From contig JANLFV010000002.1 in NCBI GenBank assembly GCA_024653345.1, forward strand, positions 130,830-194,829: a DNA stretch of 64,000 bases, given 5' to 3'. The notes below the pieces were generated by a model that had not been told where the DNA came from, did no database searches, and was given only the letters and a program-made list of their open reading frames with translations. The position numbers and the translations under genes were made by a program. The DNA comes from Candidatus Acetothermia bacterium. Its GTDB lineage: Bacteria > Bipolaricaulota > Bipolaricaulia > RBG-16-55-9 > JANLFV01. Positions 22,930-30,075 of this stretch are shown piece by piece. Each line of letters opens with the position of its first letter. Position 1 is the stretch's first letter.

Positions 22930-24005
22930 ATGCGGACAATCAAGAAGCAGCCTTGTCCCCATCCCGACTGCCCGGACTATGGCTCCTCCACGCAGGTCAT
23001 CAAGGCCGGCAAGGACAAGCGGGGGCGACAACGCTTCCTCTGCAAGCGGTGCGGCCGCTACTTCTCCCCCACCAAGGGGACTCCCTTCTACCGCTTGAGA
23101 AAGCCGAAGAAGGACTTCCTGGAGGCGCTAGCCATGCTCGCCGAGCGGAACAGCCTCGCTGCGGTCGCCCGGATCAAGGGGGTCAAGGAGGAGACGGTTG
23201 CCCGCTCGCTGGAGAAGGCCGGACAGCACGCCCAGGAGGTGGAGGAGGCCCTGCTGCGGGGCTTCCATCTCTCCAGAGTCCAGCTGGACGAGCTGTGGAC
23301 CTATGTGGGGGACAAGGGTGGAAAGGGGGGTATCCCGAGACTCAAGAGACAGGAGGGTTCTGGAAGGCCACGGCCTTCGATCCAGAGAGCAAGCTCAGGG
23401 TAGCCCGTGCCGTGGGCAAGCGGGATCAAGGGCTTCGGGTAGCGCGGCGAGCCGGCAGTGGGGAGCCACCGGTGCTCTTAAGCGATCAACTGCCGGGCTA
23501 CGAGGAGGCGATCGTGGAGGTCTTCGGGGAGGTCCCGCCCTACCGTGGGCGAGGGCGGCCACCGACGAAGAAGCGGGTTACACCCCAGCTGCGCTATGGC
23601 CAAGTGGTCAAGCGGCGAGAGCGGGGGCGGGTGGTGACGATTAGTGAGCGGCTCGTCTTCGGCGAGGGGGAGCAGGCGCGGCAGGCCTTCGGAGGGCGGG
23701 TGAGCACCTCCGGGGTGGAGCGGACGCAACTGACGAGCCGGCAGAGCAATGGGCGGCTGGTGCGCAGGACGCTCTCCTTCTCCAAGAGCCGGGAGATGCT
23801 GGAATGGGCCTGTGCCTGGGAGGATCTGGTCTACAACTTCGCCAAGCCAGTGAAGACGCTACGGATCCCTCTTGTTCAGGGACAGCAGAAGTGGCGGGAG
23901 CGGACGCCGGCGATGGCCGCGGGGTTGGCAGATCATGTCTGGACGATCAGGGAGTTGGTGCTCTTCAGAGCACCAACTCGAGCCTACCAGCACCGAAGGG
24001 GGTGA
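22930..24005 (+). CDS. IS1-family transposase in two frames (probable -1 frameshift)
   Basis: The first frame (22930 to about 23325) encodes a zinc-finger N-terminus (CPHPDC, CKRCGRYF), a helix-turn-helix region and the first catalytic Asp in QLDELWTYVGDKGGKG. The second frame continues with YPETQETGGFWKATAFDPESK, the second Asp in LLSDQLPGYEEAI and the Glu in GVERTQLTSRQSNGRL followed by SFSKS, ending at 24005. A_AAG_GGG (23322-23328) at the junction would let the ribosome shift -1 into the second frame. About 359 residues result. A one-base insertion in the G run that kills the gene is the alternative. All DDE residues are present. Confidence 0.85.
23952..23979 (+). terminator. Hairpin at the 3' end of the IS transposase
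   Basis: A perfect 12-bp stem (GAGTTGGTGCTC and its complement) with a TTCA loop lies inside the last codons of the transposase. It may limit read-through into rsmA or affect translation of the element. Confidence 0.45.
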
Positions 24006-24010
24006 CTACC

Positions 24011-24018
24011 CGCCGTTT
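24011..24018 (+). repeat. Target-site duplication, right copy
   Basis: CGCCGTTT directly after the right IS end, one base before the ATG of rsmA. Confidence 0.9.
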
Positions 24019-24019
24019 G

Positions 24020-24937
24020 ATGGAACAGAAAGTGAGCCTGACCGCGCCGAGTGTGATCGCCGGGCTGCTTCGGGAGCACGGGCTGAGGCTGAGGAAGAGC
24101 CTGGGCCAGCACTTCCTCTGCGATGGGAATATCCTGAACAAGATCATCGCCGCGGCCGAGCTCTCGCCTGCTGACCTCGTTATCGAGCCTGGGGCGGGAT
24201 TCGGGACCCTGACCTTGGCCCTCGCGGCCCGGGCCGGGAGGGTCATCGCCGTCGAGCTCGACCCCAAGCTGGTCCAGATCCTCCAGGCGAACCTGGCCGA
24301 AAGCGGCTCGACCAATGTCGAGGTCCTCCAGCGGGACTTCCTCGGGCTCGACCTGGCCGGGCTGATCGCCTCATGGCAGGCCAGCTCCGGACCGGCTCGG
24401 GCGAAGGCTAAGGTCGTGGGGAACCTCCCTTACCAGATCACCTCGCCGATCCTCGAGATGCTGATGGCCCATTGGCGCCAGCTTGCCCTAGCGGTCTTGA
24501 TGGTCCAGCATGAATTGGCCGAGCGGCTCGCCGCCCCGCCAAGACCGAGGGCTTCGGCCCTGGGGGTCCAACTCCAGGCGGTCGCTGATGTCGAGCTCTT
24601 GGCTAAGGTCCCCCGGACCGCCTTCTTCCCCCCGCCGGAGGTCGACTCCGCGTTGATCAGGCTAGTATTCCTGGAGAGGCCGCGGATCGAGGCTGAGGAG
24701 GGGCTCTTCTCGAGGGTAGTCCGCGCGGCCTTCAACCTCCGGAGGAAGACGATCAAGCAGGCCCTGATCCGCTCGCCGTTCCTTCGGCTTTCCGAGGGGG
24801 CCGCGGTCGCAGCCTTGCAGGAAGCGGGGCTCGAGCCGCGGCGGCGCGGGGAGAGCCTCTCGCTCGAGGAGTTCGACCGGCTGGCCCAGGCTATAGCCCG
24901 CTCCGGAGCCGCTGTTGGAAGAAGCCGAGGCTTGTGA
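24020..24937 (+). CDS. rsmA: 16S rRNA adenine dimethyltransferase RsmA (KsgA)
   Basis: RsmA dimethylates two adjacent adenines near the 3' end of 16S rRNA using SAM. The 305-residue protein has GQHFLCDGNIL, the SAM motif VIEPGAGFGTLT, the acidic AVELDPKL, and the catalytic NLPYQITSPIL. The ATG at 24020 lies one base after the target duplication of the IS, so the original leader and any promoter are now separated from the gene by 1.1 kb. No good Shine-Dalgarno is visible right before it. The 3' end overlaps the converging gene by 47 bases. Confidence 0.94.
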   Translation: MEQKVSLTAPSVIAGLLREHGLRLRKSLGQHFLCDGNILNKIIAAAELSPADLVIEPGAGFGTLTLALAARAGRVIAVELDPKLVQILQANLAESGSTNVEVLQRDFLGLDLAGLIASWQASSGPARAKAKVVGNLPYQITSPILEMLMAHWRQLALAVLMVQHELAERLAAPPRPRASALGVQLQAVADVELLAKVPRTAFFPPPEVDSALIRLVFLERPRIEAEEGLFSRVVRAAFNLRRKTIKQALIRSPFLRLSEGAAVAALQEAGLEPRRRGESLSLEEFDRLAQAIARSGAAVGRSRGL

Positions 24938-25424
24938 AGGCTACTATGTATGTGCCCACAGCCAGGTCGGCTGCGAGCGGGGAGAGCCTAAGGGCCACGA
25001 GGCTCCCCAACCGCCCGGGCAGACTAGAATCCCACTGTGGTGCGAGGCCCAGTTCCAGGACTCTCGCCAGGGCGTGACTCAATCGGGCCAGGAGCGATCG
25101 GGCCAGCCGGGCGGGAAGCCTTGCCCGAAGCTTCTCTTCCCGTGCCAGCATCGCGAGTTCCTCCGCCCGGAGCCTGGCCGCCCGCTCGCAGCACAGGTTG
25201 CAGGTCAGGAGGTGAAGCGAGACCTCGGAGAGGCCCCAATCCCCGTTTAGGTCAGCATTCCGCAGCTTGGGAAAGAAGGCCTCGCTGAAGCGCCACTCAT
25301 CCCCCAGCCGCCCCGCAAGGTAGGCCTGCAGGACACGGTCCGAGGGATGATGCCCGTAGGCGACGGGCTCGGGCTTGCTGAACAGCTCGGCGAAGAATTC
25401 TCGGTCTTCCTCAAGCATCGGCAT
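24891..25424 (-). CDS. Protein with zf-HC2-like CxxC motif, unknown
   Basis: A 177-residue protein from the ATG at 25424 (GGGGG upstream). The central VSLHLLTCNLCCERAARL has the H-x3-C-x2-C spacing of anti-sigma zinc fingers, and a hydrophobic stretch near the C-terminus (AADLAVGTYIVAFTSLGFF) may be membrane-inserted. It overlaps the end of the upstream 142-residue gene, so the two are probably co-translated. No sigma gene is adjacent. A link to an unlinked sigma factor is possible but unproven. Confidence 0.6.
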   Translation of the reverse strand: MPMLEEDREFFAELFSKPEPVAYGHHPSDRVLQAYLAGRLGDEWRFSEAFFPKLRNADLNGDWGLSEVSLHLLTCNLCCERAARLRAEELAMLAREEKLRARLPARLARSLLARLSHALARVLELGLAPQWDSSLPGRLGSLVALRLSPLAADLAVGTYIVAFTSLGFFQQRLRSGL

Positions 25425-25839
25425 AGGCAACCCCCATCTGCTCATAGATCTCCTTAATCCGGCGCTTCTCGCGGGTCGAGTTGACCTCCTTGCCCACCAG
25501 CTTCTTGATGTAGCGCCACTCGAGGTGGGTGCCATGGAGCATCTCGAAAGTGAGGTTGCTCAAGGTGATCTCGCCCCGCTCGATCTTGGCGATCAGCCAG
25601 CGCTTCTTCTCCCGGTTCAGCTCGCCGGAGCAGTTGCTGCAGAGATAGACGAGCAACCCGCGCACGGACTGCCTGTCCCCCGTCCGCTTGGCCTTGGCGA
25701 ACGCCAGCCACTTCCGCGCCCGCTGCTCCTCCCCGTCCAGCATCAGGAGCGGGGCCACACGGTCGGGGTGCTCCTCGTTGCAACGGATGATATGCTCACC
25801 GTAAGCGAGCCTTGCCAGCTCGATCATGCTCTCGTTCAT
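25411..25839 (-). CDS. Unknown 142-residue protein with CxxC
   Basis: I do not recognise this gene. The protein is soluble and mostly helical, with one CxxC (YLCSNCSGEL) around residue 67 and a basic C-terminal part (STREKRRIKEIYEQ). The 3' end overlaps the zf-HC2-like gene by 14 bases, which supports a real two-gene unit. The ATG is preceded by GGCTGAAGGGC. It diverges from the tRNA-Leu/rpiA unit. Confidence 0.55.
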   Translation of the reverse strand: MNESMIELARLAYGEHIIRCNEEHPDRVAPLLMLDGEEQRARKWLAFAKAKRTGDRQSVRGLLVYLCSNCSGELNREKKRWLIAKIERGEITLSNLTFEMLHGTHLEWRYIKKLVGKEVNSTREKRRIKEIYEQMGVAYADA

Positions 25840-25927
25840 GCCCTTCAGCCTTCCTTGTCAATCTTATCAGATGATCCCCAGATCTTGACACCTCCATTCT
25901 AAGGCAGGCCCGGCGTCGGCGCAACGG

Positions 25928-25955
25928 TTGACACTGGTGGGACGGGAGGTATAAT
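25928..25955 (+). promoter_or_regulatory. Consensus promoter of tRNA-Leu
   Basis: A perfect TTGACA (25928-25933) and a perfect TATAAT (25950-25955) with a 16-base spacer, ending 8 bases before the tRNA. Confidence 0.85.
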
Positions 25956-25963
25956 TGGACTGG

Positions 25964-26051
25964 GCCAAGGTGGCGGAACTGGCAGACGCGCGGGACTCAA
26001 AATCCCGTGGCCCCAAAGGCCGTGTGGGTTCGATTCCCTCCCTTGGCACCA
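25964..26051 (+). tRNA. tRNA-Leu (anticodon CAA)
   Basis: An 88-base class II tRNA with acceptor GCCAAGG/CCTTGGC, anticodon stem CGGGA/TCCCG around CTCAAAA (anticodon CAA, reads UUG), a long variable arm, a T arm, and an encoded CCA. rpiA begins 34 bases later, probably on the same primary transcript. Confidence 0.95.
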
Positions 26052-26085
26052 CGAGCTTCGCCCCTTTGCCTAATCAAACCGGGAA

Positions 26086-26799
26086 TTGATCGACCTATCG
26101 CAGCTAAAGCGCCTCGCTGGAGAGAGGGCCGTCGACTACGTCCAGAGCGGAATGGCCGTCGGCCTCGGGAGCGGCTCGACGGTCTTCTATGCGATCCAGA
26201 GGCTGGCCGAGCGGGTCCGGGCCGGCCTGGAAGTTCGCTGTATCCCCACCTCCCTCGTGACCGAGCGGCTGGCCAGGAGCCTCGGGCTCAGGCTCCTCGA
26301 CTTCTCCGAGGTCGCCGAGCTGGATTTGGTGATCGACGGGGCCGACGAGGTCGATCCCAACTGCAACCTGGTCAAGGGCGGCGGGGGAGCCTTGCTGCGG
26401 GAGAAGGTCGTCGCAGCGGCCGCAAGGAGGGTGGTCATCCTCGTGGATGAGACGAAGCTGGTCGGCCGTCTGGGGGCCTTCCCCTTGCCCGTGGAGGTCC
26501 TCCCCTTCGGTTGGCAGGTGACGCTCCGTAGGCTGGAGAGGCTAGGCTGCAGGGCGACCCTGCGCGAGCGAGGCGGAGAGCCTTTCCTCACCGACAACGG
26601 GAATTTCATCATTGACTGTCATTTTGGGGAGATCTCCGCTCCTGCTGAGCTGGAGCGGGAGATCGACCTGATCCCCGGGGTGGTCGAGTCCGGTCTCTTC
26701 CTCAACTTGGCCGATCTTGTGCTCGTGGGAAGGCGTGAGGGAATCGTCGAGGAGATCACCTGCCGAGCGAGGCCGTCCCCCCAACGCCTTCCAGCATAG
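26086..26799 (+). CDS. rpiA: Ribose-5-phosphate isomerase A
   Basis: RpiA interconverts ribose-5-phosphate and ribulose-5-phosphate in the pentose phosphate pathway. The 237-residue protein has VGLGSGSTVF, DLVIDGADEVD, LVKGGGGALLREKVV and the end pattern VESGLFLNLADLVLVG. The TTG start is chosen because it gives the normal N-terminal length before GSGST; no strong Shine-Dalgarno is visible. It follows tRNA-Leu closely with no clear promoter between them. Confidence 0.93.
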   Translation: MIDLSQLKRLAGERAVDYVQSGMAVGLGSGSTVFYAIQRLAERVRAGLEVRCIPTSLVTERLARSLGLRLLDFSEVAELDLVIDGADEVDPNCNLVKGGGGALLREKVVAAAARRVVILVDETKLVGRLGAFPLPVEVLPFGWQVTLRRLERLGCRATLRERGGEPFLTDNGNFIIDCHFGEISAPAELEREIDLIPGVVESGLFLNLADLVLVGRREGIVEEITCRARPSPQRLPA

Positions 26800-26831
26800 T
26801 AGCGATGCCCTGGGGCACGGAAACACCGAGA

Positions 26832-26860
26832 TTGACAGCAAGCCGGAATTCCTGTAGTAT
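26832..26860 (+). promoter_or_regulatory. Promoter of the structured leader and bS22-like gene
   Basis: TTGACA (26832-26837) and TAGTAT (26855-26860) with a 17-base spacer. The predicted start near 26867 lies 200 bases before the small gene. Confidence 0.7.
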
Positions 26861-26869
26861 TCTGAATTT

Positions 26870-27045
26870 TGAAGGGAGGCCAGGATCTGCCGGACGGGAT
26901 CGGGGAGCGACCGCTGCCAGAGATCCGTCAGCTGCGGCCCTTCTCCCTCGGTGGCAGGGCCCTGGTGAGGGTCGGTGAGGGGCTCATCCCTTCGGAACCT
27001 GGCAGGAGTGACACTCCCCGGGCTCAGGGGCTGGCCTCGAAATCT
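26870..27045 (+). ncRNA. Candidate structured RNA or leader, rod-like fold
   Basis: Three nested helices can form: GAGGCCAG (26876-26883) with CTGGCCTC (27031-27038), CGGGGAG (26901-26907) with CTCCCCG (27014-27020), and CTGCCAG (26914-26920) with CTGGCAG (26999-27005). Between the first and second helix is a large asymmetric internal loop (17 and 10 bases). The length and rod shape recall 6S RNA, and the position recalls ribosomal-protein leaders; I cannot tell these apart. It lacks the SRP RNA GGAA-loop motif and RNase P RNA core motifs. Confidence 0.4.
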
Positions 27046-27065
27046 TGAAAAAGAGAGGTGGTGCA

Positions 27066-27155
27066 ATGCCGTGCGGTAAGAAGCGGAAGAGGAAGCAGAT
27101 GGCGAAGCACAAGCTCAGGAAGCGAATGGCCAAGATGAGGCACAAGAAGAAGTGA
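27066..27155 (+). CDS. 29-residue basic peptide, bS22/COX24 (AURKAIP1) type
   Basis: A 29-residue protein with about 17 Lys, Arg or His. The pattern K-R-K-x-K-M-x-K-H-K-x-R-K-R-x-x-K-x-R-H-K-K-K matches the COX24/AURKAIP1 domain of mitochondrial mS38 and the short bacterial bS22 ribosomal protein, which bind the small subunit near the decoding site. GAGGTG precedes the ATG by 5 bases. It is normally missed because of its length. Its own promoter and a structured 200-base leader suggest regulated, high expression. Confidence 0.8.
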   Translation: MPCGKKRKRKQMAKHKLRKRMAKMRHKKK

Positions 27156-27204
27156 GCGAGAGAAGCTCACGCGGTGGAAGCACCCAAGGCCAGGGTCGGC
27201 GGTT

Positions 27205-28437
27205 CTATGACCTAAGGTCCATCTTTGGAGAGCTCTTCTCACGCCGGGAGCTGTGAAGGAGATCGCGAAGCATCATCGCTTGAGGAACGAGCGCGACTGC
27301 CTTCCGCCAGAGCTTAGGGGATTGGAGGACGCGACGGGCGAGGATGCTCGGGGAGTCGATGTCGCCGTATTCGTTGATCAGGGTCAGAATCTCTGGGTCA
27401 TCGAGGAAGGCGACGATCTCGTTGAGGCTCGCGTCCGAGAGGCTGGCGAGGAGGCGGTGGGCCAGCATCCCGAAGGCCAACTCCTTCCCCAGCAGCTTTC
27501 GCCAGCGCTCCTCGTATGCGGCGAGGGCGGCGGCTTCTGCATCCCCTCGCCTCGCGCAATCGGCAGCCACCTCCCCGGCGATCTTGGCGCAGACGATCCC
27601 CGTATAGAGCCCCCCGCCGGAGGTCGGCTTCGCCTGCCCAGCGGCGTCGCCGACCAGCAGCACTCCGTCAGCGACGGTCCGCGGTGGAGGGCCGATGGGG
27701 ATGAGGCCGGCCGTAAGCCCTTGCGGCTTAGTGATCCCCAGCTTCCGGAGGAGATCGTCGAGATGCCGATGGGCATTCCTCCCCGGATCAGTCCCCAGTC
27801 CGATCCGGGCCCAGCCCGGCCTCTCGGGGACGGCCCAGGCGAAGAAGCGGGGGGCCAGCGCGCTCCCGAGGAAGACGGAGACCGCGTCCTCCCGCTCTGG
27901 CTCGTAGGGCGCGACCGTCTGGAAGCCGACGAGAAGCTCTTGCGGCTCGGGTAGCCCCTTCCACTGAGCTATCCTGCTTCGCGGCCCGTCAGCCCCGATG
28001 ATCACTTTCGCCCTTACCACCGATTCGCGGCCGTTGTGGTTCAGCCGGAGCCCGGCGCCCTCCAGCCCCACAGCAGTGGTCTCCGTCCGGACGTCCACCC
28101 CTGCGAGTCGGGCCCGCTCGAGGAGGAGTAGGTCGAATCTCTGCCGGTCGATCACCACGGCTCTCGTCCGCCCCCCGCCGAGCTGCAGCCGCCGCCCGTT
28201 CGGGGCATAGACAGAGGCCCCGGTGATCTCTCTCAAGACCACATCAGCGTCGGAATCGATTCCCGCCTCCTCCAGGGTCCGGAGGCTCACCAGGCCGGTG
28301 CATTGGACCGGCTTGTGCTCCGGAATGGCCTTCTCCACGAGGAGGACCGTGGCACCGTGTCTTGCCGCGGTGGCTGCTGCCACGGCCCCCGCCGGCCCGC
28401 CGCCAACGACCGCCACATCGTAATGCTCATTCCCCAT
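27205..28437 (-). CDS. Geranylgeranyl reductase family flavoprotein
   Basis: A 410-residue FAD-dependent oxidoreductase. The N-terminal dinucleotide-binding motif is VVGGGPAGAVAA, the middle has GADGPRSR, and GDAAGQAKPTSGGGLYTG is the family flavin-binding signature. Members reduce isoprenoid double bonds in chlorophyll, archaeal lipids or quinones; the substrate in this bacterium is unknown. The C-terminal 100 residues carry helical stretches. It lies between two minus-strand operons and appears to be a single-gene unit. Confidence 0.9.
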   Translation of the reverse strand: MGNEHYDVAVVGGGPAGAVAAATAARHGATVLLVEKAIPEHKPVQCTGLVSLRTLEEAGIDSDADVVLREITGASVYAPNGRRLQLGGGRTRAVVIDRQRFDLLLLERARLAGVDVRTETTAVGLEGAGLRLNHNGRESVVRAKVIIGADGPRSRIAQWKGLPEPQELLVGFQTVAPYEPEREDAVSVFLGSALAPRFFAWAVPERPGWARIGLGTDPGRNAHRHLDDLLRKLGITKPQGLTAGLIPIGPPPRTVADGVLLVGDAAGQAKPTSGGGLYTGIVCAKIAGEVAADCARRGDAEAAALAAYEERWRKLLGKELAFGMLAHRLLASLSDASLNEIVAFLDDPEILTLINEYGDIDSPSILARRVLQSPKLWRKAVALVPQAMMLRDLLHSSRREKSSPKMDLRS

Positions 28438-28645
28438 CGGGACGGATCACTCGGTTCCGGACTCACCAGCTCTCCGCCCCGAATTCTATCAGAAAAGAGC
28501 CTTGCCCTCCCGATCCGCGGCCGGCTCTAACTCCTGCATCACCGGCCTCGCGCCCGGTCGCTGCCCGACCGGCGGCGGCCGAGCGGGAAGTCGGAGAGGG
28601 AGTTGCTCCTCAGGCGGACTGCTGACAGCAGGCGGGAGGCTATGA
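28438..28645. other. Intergenic region with a small hairpin
   Basis: About 208 bases between minus-strand genes. A 7-bp hairpin (CCGGTCG/CGACCGG, 28554-28572) could end the upstream peptide-transport operon; there is no T run. No small gene or further promoter is convincing. Confidence 0.35.
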
Positions 28646-30061
28646 TTACGTCTGTAGGTCCTCCTTGAGCCTTCGAGCCAAGGCCCGGCTGAGGGCCTCG
28701 CCCAACTCCAGGCTCGTCCCAGGGTGGAGGCCGAAGGCCGTCGTATGCCGCGCGATCAGCCGGAGGAGCTCCACCTCTCCCAGATCCATTGAGATCAGCA
28801 CCCTCGAGAGTGCCTCACCTGCGCCGGCCCTCAGCTCGGGGCTCGGGCCGTTCGCCGTCAGCTCGAAGAGCTGATCGAAGGTCAGGCCGGCTTCGAGAAA
28901 CCGTTCCCCCAGGGCCGCGCCCGCAGCCTTGCGGAGCTCGGGAGTGGCACCCGAGCTCGCCCACTCCTGGAGCAGCTCGAGCGGGACATCGGGGGCCCTC
29001 TCCACAGCCATCTCGATCACTTGGAGGTCTCGCCTTATCGCCCCGATTGTCCTGCTCAGGCCGGCAAGGTCCACGCCGATGAGCGCTGCCATCCTCTCCG
29101 CGTTTCTGGCAACACTCTCCAAGCGCTGAGCCGCGGTGAACTCCCCCGCCACCTCGGAGGTTAGGATGACCATCGCCCGCTCCGCCTCCAGCAGTTCCTG
29201 GAATGCAGAGACGGCCCGGAGCGCCTCCTCATTCCTGCGCCCCTGGGCCTGATCCCAAACGTCGTCAAGCAGCCCTTCTAGCCTCTGGAGCACATCCTGG
29301 GCCCTCGCCCGCCGGGCGAGGAAGACCACTCTCAGCGCTTCCGCGGCCGCAGCCCGAAACTCCGGGGTGAGGGAGCCATCGGTGGCCACGGCCATGAGGT
29401 CGGCTAAGGGGTCTTGTAGCCGGTTGAGGAAGCCATAGAACTTGTATATCCCCGCGAGGAAGTCGCTCGCTGCGGCCCGGACCTCCTCGAGGCTGCCGTC
29501 GAGCTCGACGCCGCTAACCCTTACGCGCTCACCGCGGAGGACCGCCTCGACTGCCGCCTGGGCCGCAGGGGCCACCAGCTCAGCTCGGAGGAGGAGGAAG
29601 ACGGCCTCGGCCCGAGCGAGCCTCAGCTCGCGGCTCGCCCCCGTGGGGACTGAGGAGGCGAGCATCTCCAAGCTCAGCTCACCCCGTCCGACGGCGGCCA
29701 CGATAGCTTGAACGAGGGCCGGACCTGCCGCTGCCCGCAACTCCGGGGTCGGGCCGGAGGCCAGCCTCTCCAGCTCGCCGAGGCTCCGCCCAGCGGCCAA
29801 CAGGCGCTGCTTGAGCGCGGTCCCCGCGGCCGCGCGCAGCTCGGGAGAAGGGCCTTCCACAGCCATCTCCTCCAGATCGGAATCGGAGAAGGGCGAGTCC
29901 ACCAGCAACTCCCCCAGGGCCAGCCCGGCGGCCGCCCGGACCTCGGGCAGCGCATCCGTCCCGGCCAGGAGGACCAACTCCTCAAGCGATCTCGCCCAGC
30001 CGGCCTGGGTGAAGGCCACAGAGAGGGCAAGCACTACCAGCAACGAAAGTCTCCATCTCAT
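28646..30061 (-). CDS. Secreted alpha-solenoid repeat protein, unknown
   Basis: A 471-residue protein with a signal peptide (about 1-23). Eight copies of a helix-forming motif close to P-E-L-R-A-A-A-G-x-A-L recur, most in a spacing of about 35-40 residues in the first 130 and last 120 residues, with a central helical region (about 210-330). This looks like HEAT-type repeats but I do not know this family. It is the last gene of the peptide-transporter operon, 14 bases after the permease. It could bind peptides or other proteins in the periplasm; that is inference. Confidence 0.75.
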   Translation of the reverse strand: MRWRLSLLVVLALSVAFTQAGWARSLEELVLLAGTDALPEVRAAAGLALGELLVDSPFSDSDLEEMAVEGPSPELRAAAGTALKQRLLAAGRSLGELERLASGPTPELRAAAGPALVQAIVAAVGRGELSLEMLASSVPTGASRELRLARAEAVFLLLRAELVAPAAQAAVEAVLRGERVRVSGVELDGSLEEVRAAASDFLAGIYKFYGFLNRLQDPLADLMAVATDGSLTPEFRAAAAEALRVVFLARRARAQDVLQRLEGLLDDVWDQAQGRRNEEALRAVSAFQELLEAERAMVILTSEVAGEFTAAQRLESVARNAERMAALIGVDLAGLSRTIGAIRRDLQVIEMAVERAPDVPLELLQEWASSGATPELRKAAGAALGERFLEAGLTFDQLFELTANGPSPELRAGAGEALSRVLISMDLGEVELLRLIARHTTAFGLHPGTSLELGEALSRALARRLKEDLQT

Positions 30062-30075
30062 CTAGAACCTCCTTT

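Larger units (their letters stand above)
22867..24010 (+). mobile_element. IS1-family insertion sequence, 1144 bp
   Basis: The ends are imperfect inverted repeats starting GGTAGTC (left 22867, right end at 24010 as GACTACC), in line with the GGT start of IS1-family ends. The 8 bases CGCCGTTT occur directly outside both ends (22859-22866 and 24011-24018), a perfect target duplication. It carries one transposase in two frames. The target site was between hicA and rsmA, and the right end now lies 9 bases before the rsmA start codon. Confidence 0.92.

Noticed and set aside
26870-27045. SRP RNA or RNase P RNA
   Set aside because: The GGAA tetraloop and flanking SRP consensus and the RNase P core sequences are absent, although the region folds well.
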